From: Lunularia cruciata
Lineage: Eukaryota; Streptophyta; Marchantiopsida; Lunulariales; Lunulariaceae
Length of the DNA stretch: 64,000 nucleotides
Assembly: GCA_948567375.1 (NCBI GenBank)
Contig: OX419756.1
Location: 20,093,001 to 20,157,000 of the forward strand
Reading direction: 5' to 3'
Shown: positions 56,096-64,000 of the stretch, one piece after another
Numbering within the stretch: position 1 is the first letter of the stretch
Layout of the letters: every line of letters starts with the position of its first letter
The notes under the pieces: model-generated
Told to the model about the DNA's origin: nothing
Seen by the model: the letters and a program-made list of their open reading frames with translations, nothing else
Database searches by the model: none
Program-made: the position numbers and the translations under genes

Positions 56096-57300
56096 TATCA
56101 CCTCTACTGGATACTGCCAAGCAATGAGTGTGGTATCGAGAGGTGTCAAAGTAATCAACTCTAGAGGCTCATCCTCACACTCATCTGCCAATGGTACAAA
56201 GGCTCCACTCCAAGCCTGTTGCACCAACTGATTTGCATGTTGATGTAACGCATCCTCTGAACTCCACAATGGAACATCTATGGTGGATGGAAAAATCCCA
56301 CTTGTGCTCCAAATCCGAGTGATCTCCTTTGGTACTAGAGTATCCTTTGCATTGGCGTTCCCCTCCAACAAGTCACTAGGCCAAGTAATTGCACCATTGA
56401 AAGCTAAAACTGATGTTGCCATGGTCCCGGACTGTAGTGAGCCAAGACTACCAATATTGAAGCATACTAGTAGGTGACATACCCGTCCCTCATCGGACTG
56501 CCAACCTGGTCTATAGGAGGCTGTCTCCTCCCAATAGTCAATACTAAAACCCATGGAGTATAACACTACTCCTCCAACTAGCACATCATATGACTCAACT
56601 ATTGTTGCAATAGCCTGAGCTCTCACCATCGAGCTATTAGTTAGATGACCAAGCTAAACTTGGACAACAAGCTCTCCATGTGTGATGCACTATGTTGAAC
56701 CACTTCCTAGAGATGTATGGATCTAAAATAGACACCTCTCCACATTGGTCTTCCGTAGCTCCAGACCAACATAAGGGGCTGCAAACTAGAGTCTAACAAG
56801 ACTCTCTGTGGTGTATAGACCTTCCCTAAAGGTCCCACCAAGCGGAAAATCCCCCTTTGGTTATCCAATAGGACAACACTAGGTGTGAACCACATTCTCT
56901 CAAAGGCCGGCCTAGTTGGCAACTCCTCCAGTCTAGCCACTATTGTTTGCCATAAACCATTGGTCGCTGAACGGATCCCATGCTCCTCAACCAAGTCAGC
57001 TCCACTATCAACCACCTCTGCTCTAGTAGTAGGAACCACATCATCCCTACTCTCACAAAGCATGGCAGCCAACCAGAACACTAGGGTTGGGTCAACTCCC
57101 AATGTACACATGTCATTGGCTAAAAACAAAGGATGCCGCATAATCAGCTGTGCTGCCCCCAATATCATGCTAGACTTAGTGTGTGTAGTAGCAGGTGGTT
57201 GACTAGCATGTAGTCCATCATGCACTCCATCACCACCTACCACACCTGCACTAGGACGTCTAGGAGCCATGGATGTCATTTGCAATGCCTCAAATAGCAT
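56096..57300 (-). pseudogene. GyB protease and linkers
   Basis: 'RVLLDSSLQPLMLVWS' (56785-56793 for Asp-Ser-Ser) corresponds to the aspartic protease active site, normally DSGA. 'SYDVLVGGVVLYSMGFSIDYWEETASYRPGW' (about 56500-56600) is the second protease block with the Leu-Val-Gly-Gly turn. About 125 residues without recognised domain separate the protease from the methyltransferase and could be its N-terminal extension. About 100 residues upstream of the protease (57000-57300) are of unknown role. Confidence 0.75.
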
Positions 57301-59070
57301 GAAAGACTGGGGGAGTCTAACCTCTCTCCCAACCTCTCCTCTCTATGGGTCCAACTCCATTGATGCTCCTCTAGGCTCTGGAGCACATACTACACTCCTA
57401 GTCATTACTGCAGATGCATCCACTTGTGCTGCTCTACACATGAAGTCCAAAGCATCTCTATCACCAGCATATGAGGTGGAAGCCTCAACACTTGAATCTG
57501 ATCTCCTTTGAGGAATAGCCATACTAGCCAATCTCTGCTCCAACTGCTCAAATTGAGTAGCCATAGCTATATCAAAAGTAAGGGCAAGTACTGCATCCCT
57601 ACTAGGTGTAGATCCTCTATCACCACCTCTACCACCTTGTCTTCCATGAATTGAAGCTCCCTACTACCTGCCATAGCAGCCCTACCACTCCTTAACTCCG
57701 GGTGTAGGTCAAAGCATCGGTCACTAGTGTGACCAAATTTGTGGCAATGCTCACACTGCCTCTGTGCTGGTTGTGATGCACCCAAGGTATCAGGTCCACT
57801 ACCATGAGTATACTCTCTCTGATGGTGAGGTCCATCACAAGTCCAACAAGCAACACCACTATTCACTGGCTATTGTTGACCCAAAAATGAAGGTAAGGGT
57901 CTAACTCCACTAGGCCCTCCACAGGATCTGGGTTGTCCACCTTGTCCTCAAAAACCAACTAGGCGTGGTGCACTATATTGCACTCTAGAAGAAGTAATAG
58001 ATGTGATGATGTCTCCCTATCAAATCCACATATCACCACTCTCTCCTCCACCATGTTGAGCTCAATACGCTTAGCCAAACCAAAGACCACTACCAAAGTA
58101 GGCGAAGTAGCTTGTAACAACATAACATCATGAACTCTACATCACAACTCCATATCCAATATTCCATACTAAAACTAGACTGTTTGGGCCTCAATAACTC
58201 CTTGAGTGAAACTGATCAGCTGCTTCATGCGAGTGTATGCCTCGTGTAGGCTCTCTCCAGCCTTTTGCTGGAACTCCTACAAGCTTCTTAACTTGTCAAT
58301 CCGCACTCCCAGGTAGTTCTACCTCAAACACTAGAAGAACTACACCATGGGGTTAAATCTTGGTACCACACCACCTCCTATAGTGGTACCTCCACTCGTG
58401 GTAACACTATCTCCAACTAGTGCACCTCCACTAGCTCCACCAACACTACTCGAGCTAGAACTCATAGGTACAACCGATCTACTCTTGGCAACCAAGCCTG
58501 AAGTGATAGAGATATAGTTTGAAGACCAATACTATCTCTATAACTCAATCTCCTCCAAATGAGCTCTCCTGAACTCATGGTAGTCATCCATTGGTGGACC
58601 CTCTAAATGCTAAAAGAACCCTTTCTATGCCATGAAAGGTGTGAACAAAGTCGGGTTCCACATATGCTGTAGATCACACCAACTATCAAACTCTTGGATG
58701 AAGTCATCCAACTCAATGGTACCCACTATACTAGAGTAACACCTAGGGCCTTAAGAGACCTCATAAATCTTGTCCATGTCTCACAACAACGGTGCAGACA
58801 CGACAAGTGCACTCTCAATTGGATCAACTCTTATGTCAAACTCCAACTCAGAGTCAATCTCCTCCCTCACTAAGACCTAAGATACATGCTGATATCGAGC
58901 GCCACTCCAAGTAAACCCACTGTGTACTGTAGGGCTATCTTCTTTGGAATCCCCAAAGAACTCCGTCGTGACAAAGTAACTGCAAACTGCAACAATAAGT
59001 ACCTTACCAAGTGCCAACACCACCAAGTGCCAACACTAACCAAGCACCACCAAGTGCCAACACCAACCAA
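57301..59070 (-). pseudogene. GyB gag with two zinc knuckles
   Basis: The gag core can be traced by comparison with the second copy at 62100-63460: 'TIELDDFIQEFDSWCDLQ', 'PMDDYHEFRRAHLEEIEL', 'SITSGLVAKSR', 'AYTRMKQLI.F.QGVIEAQ'. The C-terminal part (57567-57866) has CWTCDGPHHQREY (last Cys replaced by Tyr) and a complete CX2CX4HX4C, CEHCHKFGHTSDRC, at about 57713-57757. 'MATQFEQLEQRLASMAIPQRRS' follows. Dozens of stops, mainly TAG/TAA/TGA at Gln, Trp and Arg positions. Confidence 0.82.
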
Positions 59071-59112
59071 ACATCACCAAGTGCCAATACTAACCGAGCA
59101 CCACTAAGTGCC
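59008..59112. repeat. Minisatellite in GyB gag leader
   Basis: About five imperfect repeats of a unit based on CACCAAGTGCCAACACTAACCAAG. The second GyB copy (near 61965-61985) has only one or two units, so it expanded in this copy. Confidence 0.8.
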
Positions 59113-59843
59113 AAAAGTAACAAAACATTGTCCACTAATGTAACTCTAACTGAGACAACTACACTAGGGGCAAGGGTGACCTATAACCTGCCATCACAAC
59201 ACGCATTCTCACGGTCTACAAGTCATCACTTCTTGCCTCACCGGAGAGAAACAAAGATAGTGTGACTAGTCATCACTCCAGCCTCACTATCGAGAGCACA
59301 CCAGAGCACCAACGTTCAAAATTCAGGGTACCTCACACAAACATGGTGCACAAACATGAAGCAAAGAATGGAGGGAGTCCAATCACAAGAATGCTAAACA
59401 ACAACCCTCCATCTCATAAATCAACACAGGACTAACTCTGCCACCATTTGGCATTTGATATAATCGGAGTACCTATCTACTTCCTAAGCTACGAGGATTG
59501 GATTCAAGTTCTTCTTGCCAAAATCTGAAGTGAAATCTAACGTAAATCTGACATAAATCCCTAAAAATGGCTGACCACTAAAGCCTCAACTAACTCTTCA
59601 CTGGAGCCAAATTGGAAAAATGGGTTTTGTCCAATCTTCAATTCACGAGGATCTGCTCCTAACTCCACCTTCAATTTTAGTTTCTGAGCTCAACTCGTAA
59701 CAAATTGGTCATGAGCTCAAAATCACAGCTTCCGCTTGTAAATTTCTTTGTCCTTGGCTCCAAATTCAGTGCTTTTGCACACACATTCTCTCAAGGAAAT
59801 TTGAACTACTTGATCAAGACACCACGATCCACCATGGTCCATC
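59113..59843. other. GyB 5' leader
   Basis: Collinear with 60750-61960 of the second copy, including TATATCAAATACCAAATGGTGGCA (as the complement near 59440-59465). No coding frame recognised. Confidence 0.6.
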
Positions 59844-59859
59844 GAGCTCGGAGATACCA
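59844..59859 (-). other. GyB probable primer-binding site
   Basis: The minus strand reads TGGTATCTCCGAGCTC, near the Met-tRNA-type TGGTATCAGAGC site. The second copy has TAGTATCTCCAAGCTT in the same place (60735-60750). It lies 50 bases inside the LTR edge inferred from LTR similarity, so either the LTR is longer than I give or this is not the primer site. Confidence 0.4.
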
Positions 59860-59909
59860 CTAACACTCGCAGTTCCTACACCCAATTTCCCCCTAACTCA
59901 CTTCTTTGA

Positions 59910-60357
59910 TGTAATCAAATTATTTACAACTTGAATCAATCAAACTCAGATCAATACTTGATCTGATCCTCAACAACTTGCCAACAACTAGGCTTTGATT
60001 ACAGTCAAGCCACACCCACTCTAGCTAAGAGACTCCAAATGACGCTTGCCGGCTTTTTGTCCACTCTAGCCAAGAACTCAAAGGCTCAACATCAAAGAAG
60101 TGAGCTCTTTGGAGCTGCACTTCCAAGGTATACCCTTGATTTTGACCTAGGTCTCATCCTAATGGTCCCGCTGATGGTATAGCCAATGGTGCGGACGGTG
60201 CAAGTGACGGTGGGTGCCGCCATGGAGTTAGTACCCTAAACCTGAAATATGACCATCAAAAAGTAGTCTATGAGTAACTGCCAAACTGCCTCTAACTACT
60301 ATCACTGGAACTCCAATGCTTGAGCAATCTAGATACGACACTACAAATGGTGTGATA
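59910..60357 (-). repeat. 5' LTR of GyB
   Basis: On the plus strand it begins TGTAATCAAA and ends GGTGTGATA (minus-strand start TATCACACC; TGTCACATC in the copy at 50802). Its inner edge is uncertain by about 50 bases. Confidence 0.82.
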
Positions 60358-61332
60358 GGGGTATTGACTACATGGTGAAGTCCACCATCACTTGCACCAT
60401 TTGCACCGTCGGGTGTGCCATTAGTGGGACCATTAGGGTTGGAGACCTAGGTCAAGATCAAGGGGAATATTTTTGAAGTGCATCTCCAAAGAGCTCACTT
60501 CTTTGATGTTGAGCCTTCAAGTTTTGGGCTACGGTGGACGTCGGCAAGTATCATCTAGAGTCTCTTAGTTAGAGTGTGTGTGGCTTGATTGTAATTAATG
60601 TCCAATTGTTAACATATTGTTGGTGATGGATCAAGTACTAATTTGATTGAGTTTAATTTGAGTTGAGAACAAATTGATTACATTAGAGAAGTGAAGTCAA
60701 GGAGAAATTGGATGCAAGAACTTAGGGTGTTGGTAGTATCTCCAAGCTTTGCTTATCCTTAGTAACTTGATCATGGTCCAGATTTCCCTAAGTGTGATTA
60801 TGTGTAGAAGCTCTTTCAAATTGATGTAGATTTGGCAGTGAGGTAGATAGATAACGTGCAAAAGTGGTGGCCAAATTTCTATGAAAAGAGAGTCAATTTC
60901 AAGTAGTGGTATTCATTTTGAGCTCATGAGGTGAAAGCAAGACCAATTTGGTGCAAATTGAGCTTGAAGTGAAAAATTGAAGGTGGAGTTGGGAACCCAT
61001 TCCCATGAATTAGAGATTTGTAGATCCTCATCTTTTCAATTTAGCTCAAGTAGAGATTTAACATAGGATTTGATGGTCAGCCAACTCTAGGGATTTATGT
61101 CAAATATTAAATTAAATATTTGGCTTGATTTGGAGAAGCTTTGTTAGATTTGGAGAGAGTTCAAAGTGGCAAGAAGAAAGGCCTCATTTTGGCATTTAGA
61201 GGCTTGAAGGCATAGAGCTATGAGAGGCTATGAAGGGTCAACAAGCCAACTTGCTAGCATAATGCTAGCTAGTTTAGAGTAGTTTTTGGTCATTTTTTAG
61301 CAAAATCTGCCCCCCTACTAGATTATGCTCAA

Positions 61333-61396
61333 TAGGGGTTTGAACTCTAGATCCTTAGTTCTTAGACTGGTACCCTAGCCAATTGGTCCACCCTCA
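61333..61396 (-). repeat. tRNA-like sequence, possible SINE
   Basis: On the minus strand, GGACCAATTGGCTAGGG resembles a tRNA D arm with an A box (TGGC.AG.GG), and GAGTTCAAACCCCTATTG resembles the TpsiC arm with a B box (GGTTCAAATCC). The spacing is right, but the anticodon stem does not pair well and no acceptor stem closes. I see it as a tRNA-derived insertion or tRNA relic in the GyB leader, which the minus-strand copy lacks. Confidence 0.35.
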
Positions 61397-61559
61397 CTTA
61401 TTCTCCTAGTGATTATTCCATTGATATCTATACACATGTAGCTTTGGGTAAGAGAGACAATTTGATCCCATCCTTGGGGATCTTGGTAGCTTAGGAAGTA
61501 GATAACTCTTATTATATCAAATACCAAATGGTGGCAAAATTAGTCCGATGATGGTTTAT

Positions 61560-61765
61560 GAGATGGAAGGTTTTGTTTAAATTTCTTATGATTGGACCTC
61601 CATTCTCTACTTCTTGTTTGTGCACCATGTTTGTATGAGGTGCCTTGACTATAGAGCATTAGAGCACACCATGGAGGGTTCTTTTTTAGATTTCTTATGA
61701 TTGGACCCCTTCCATTCTCTACTTCTTTGTGCACCATGTTTGTGTGAGGTGCTTTGACTTTAGAG
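61560..61765. repeat. About 105-bp tandem duplication in GyB leader
   Basis: TTTCTTATGATTGGACC..CCATTCTCTACTTCTT..TGTGCACCATGTTTGT.TGAGGTGC.TTGACT.TAGAGC occurs at about 61575-61660 and again at about 61685-61770. The minus-strand GyB copy has it once (complement near 59290-59395). Confidence 0.8.
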
Positions 61766-62136
61766 CGTTGGTGCTCTAGTGTACTCTTGATAGTGAGGCT
61801 GGGGTGATGACTAGTCAAACTACTTGTGCTTCTCTTTGGTGAGATAGAAAGTGATGATCTATATATGATGAGAGTGCATTCTATGATGACATGTTATAGG
61901 TTACCCTTTCCTCTAGTATAGTTATCATAGTTAGAGCTACATTAATGGGTGATATTTGATTGGTGATGCTAGCACTTGGTGGTGATTCTTGCAATGGTTA
62001 TGATTGTGGTTTGCAATTTTTGGTTACTTTATCATGATGGAGTTCTTTGAGGATTCTAAAGGAGATAACATTGCAATATATAATGAATTTACCTAGAGTG
62101 GCACTCAATATTAACTTGTATATCAAGTAAGTCCCA

Positions 62137-63462
62137 ATGAGGGAGGAGATTGACTCTAAGTTGGAGTTTGACACAAGAGCTGATTCAATTGAGAGTACAC
62201 TTGGTGTGTCCACATTGTTGTTGGGACATGGACAAGATTTATGGGGTATCAAAGGACCCAAGTGTTACTTTGGTACAATGGATACCATTGAGTTGGATGA
62301 TTTCATCCAAGAGTTTGATAGTTGGTGTGATCTACAATAGATGCGGAACACGACTTTGTTCACACCTTTCATGGTATGGAAAGGGTTTTTCTAGCACTTG
62401 AGGGTAAGTAGATGGATGACTATCATGAGTTTAAGAGAGCTCACTTGAAGGAGATTGAACTATGGAGACAATATTGGTCATCGAATCATATCTCCATCAC
62501 TTCAGGCTTGGTTTCTAGGAGTAAATTGGTAGTACCTATGAGTTCTAGCTCTAGTAGCATTGGTGGATCTCTTGGAGATGGTGCCACTACAAGAGGTGTT
62601 GTAGTATCAAGGTTTAACTCCATGGTGGAGTTCTTGTAGTGTTTGAGACATAACTACCAAGGAGTGTAGACTAACAAGTTGAGGAGCTTGCAAGAGTTCC
62701 AATGGAAGGCTAGAGAGAGCCTATGCAAGGCGTACACTCACATGAGACATCTAATCAATTTTATGCAAGGAGTTACTAAGGCTCAAGTAGTCCAGTTTTG
62801 GTATGGGATTTTGGACAGGGAGTTATGATGTAGAGTACATGATGCTATATTGTTACATGCTACTTCACCTACTTTGGAAGTAGTCTTTGGTTTGGTTGAG
62901 CATATTGAGCTCAACATGGTGGAGGAGAGATGGTAATATCTGGATTTGGTAAGGAGACCTCATCTAAAATTATTATTTCTTCTAGAGTGTAGTAGAGTGC
63001 ACCATGTTGGTTCTCAAGGATATGATGGATAGCCTAGATCCTATGGAGCAAGTGGAGAGCCTAGCATAGCTAGACCCTTACCTTCATTTTTGGGTCAACA
63101 ATAATCAATGAGTGGTGGTGTTGCTTGCTGGACTTGTGGTGGACCTCAGCACAAGAGAGAGTGCACTCATGGCAGCAAACCTAATACCTTTGGTGCATCA
63201 CAACCAACATAGAGATAGTATGAGCATTATTATGGATTTGGTCACACTAGTGACCAATGCTTTGCCTACACTTGGAGTTACGGGGTGGTAGGGCTATTAT
63301 GGCAGATGGTAGAAGGGCTCCAGGTCATGGAGGAGGTGGTGGTAGAGGATCTATATGTGATAGGGTTGCAATACCTACCCTTACATCCGATATAGCCATG
63401 GCTACTCGGATTGAGCAATTGGAGCAAAGATTGGCTAGCATAGCCATAACTCAAAGGAGATC
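62137..63462 (+). pseudogene. Second GyB copy gag
   Basis: Open pieces: 62137-62340 ('TMDTIELDDFIQEFDSWCDLQ'), 62412-62639 ('DDYHEFKRAHLKEIELWRQYW') and the knuckle region 63121-63170 with an intact CWTCGGPQHKREC. The second knuckle is degraded (YEHYYGFGHTSDQC, both N-terminal Cys changed to Tyr). Stops are common. It serves as the best guide to the gag of the minus-strand copy. Confidence 0.82.
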
Positions 63463-64000
63463 TATAATACCCATTTGTGCATGTATGTGCTATTATGATA
63501 TTTATTTTGATATTATAAGTAATTGAAAGATATTATTTTTATAGAGATAAAATATGGTTCTATATTAGTCATGATTAGCTAAAGTTATTCATAGTTAAGA
63601 TAACATGTGCCTTACTTTAGAGGAAGAAGAAAAGATGATCACCATTATTTAGATTTTAGTGTATTGACTTGGTATTATTCCTAGGTGTTTGGTTTTGAAG
63701 AAAGAGTTGAGAACTCTTGGACCTACAAACCTTTTTGTTTTGGATTCTTCTATAGTCCAAGGAAAGCCCATGTGAAAGAATCCTTGACTTAGTGGTTGGG
63801 TCAAGATAAGACTACATGCTTAGGAGAATATTCCCATGAGTATGGATATTCCTTTAGCTTTTTGACTTTATTTGACTTTTAGCCTAGTGCCTTGAGTTAA
63901 TTAATAACTTAATTAATTAATTAGTTAATTAATTCTAGTAATTAATAACTTTGATGCATAACTATTTCACAAGTATATAAACTAGGGGTGAGGAGGTATT
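63463..64000 (+). mobile_element. 5' part of a second GyA-family LTR
   Basis: TATAATACCCATTTGTGCATG (TG start mutated to TA) follows the GyA LTR line by line through TTTGTTTTGGATTCTTCTATAGTCCAAGGA, GGTTGGGTCAAGATAAGA and CAAGTATATAAACTAGGGGTGAGGAG, with clearly more changes than between the two GyA LTRs. It contains an extra TTAATTAATTAA-rich stretch at about 63895-63935. It is inserted after AGATC in the gag of the second GyB copy. The window ends inside the LTR. Confidence 0.87.

Larger units (their letters stand above)
51030..60357 (-). mobile_element. GyB: Gypsy element with methyltransferase and PHD finger
   Basis: A 9.3-kb minus-strand LTR element. Order from right to left: 5' LTR (59910-60357), primer site, leader, gag with two zinc knuckles, protease, C5-cytosine methyltransferase, reverse transcriptase, RNase H, integrase, PHD finger, 3' LTR (51030-51477). 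The LTRs differ at roughly one base in eight by eye, so the insertion is much older than GyA. All coding parts carry stops and shifts. It is inserted head-to-head in the LTR of another copy of the same family (50802-50924 plus 60358 onward). Confidence 0.9.
60358..63462 (+). mobile_element. Second GyB copy, plus strand, 5' part
   Basis: It continues the LTR begun at 50802: GGGTATTGACTACATGG...CCACCATCACTTGCACC matches the complement of the minus-strand LTR from about 60220 downward. The LTR ends near TTGATTACATTAGAG (about 60685). Then come leader and gag. It is cut at 63462 by a GyA-family LTR in the middle of the frame that reads 'QRRS' in both copies. Protease, methyltransferase and the rest would lie beyond the window if still present. 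Confidence 0.85.

Noticed and set aside
55985-56629. Methyltransferase as a stand-alone host gene
   Set aside because: It is flanked in the same orientation by GyB protease and RT, runs without introns, and lies between two matching LTRs.

Overview
This is nuclear DNA of a green plant, most likely a land plant. It holds three intron-rich, conserved eukaryotic genes with GT..AG introns, and one of them is a plant-type UTR3/UTR1 nucleotide-sugar transporter. These genes lie in a sea of degraded Copia and Gypsy LTR retrotransposons. A non-seed plant (bryophyte, lycophyte or fern) is my guess, because one Gypsy family carries a DNA methyltransferase, which I do not associate with flowering-plant elements. 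Species and clade cannot be fixed from the sequence alone.

Layout. (1) 1-16.6 kb is a nested retrotransposon block: an LTR of family D, a minus-strand Copia element (1792-6498) whose reverse transcriptase is replaced by a piece of LTR family C, and then a nearly complete plus-strand Gypsy element, here called GyA (6961-14773), inserted in a minus-strand LTR C. (2) 16.6-26.8 kb is low-copy DNA: about 7 kb in which I find no gene, then the F-actin capping protein beta gene (minus, 8 exons, 282 aa). (3) 26.8-31.1 kb is a small repeat block with a solo LTR C that still has its target duplication, an LTR D, and a tandem duplication carrying a compound microsatellite. (4) 31.1-41.6 kb is low-copy DNA with two minus-strand genes: a UTR3-like transporter (7 exons, 339 aa) and eIF3 subunit h (11 exons, 339 aa). 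(5) 41.6-64 kb is AT-rich repeat DNA with truncated Gypsy elements C and D, a 9.3 kb minus-strand Gypsy element (GyB, 51030-60357) inserted head-to-head in the LTR of a second GyB copy (50802-50924 and 60358-63462), and finally an LTR of the GyA family inserted into the gag of that second copy.

The notable system is GyB. Between its protease and reverse transcriptase lies a C5-cytosine methyltransferase domain with recognisable motifs I, IV, VI, VIII and IX/X in canonical order. The far end of pol, after integrase, encodes a C4HC3 PHD finger. The element thus once carried a DNA-methylation writer and a probable chromatin reader beside the usual gag, protease, RT, RNase H and integrase. This copy is dead: it has many stops, mostly explicable as C-to-T or G-to-A changes, including one directly after the catalytic Pro-Cys.

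The three cellular genes act in unrelated housekeeping processes (actin capping, ER/Golgi sugar-nucleotide transport, translation initiation). They share strand and neighbourhood but show no sign of functional linkage. Exon boundaries were read by hand from splice signals and family similarity, and each of the three sums to a clean open frame.
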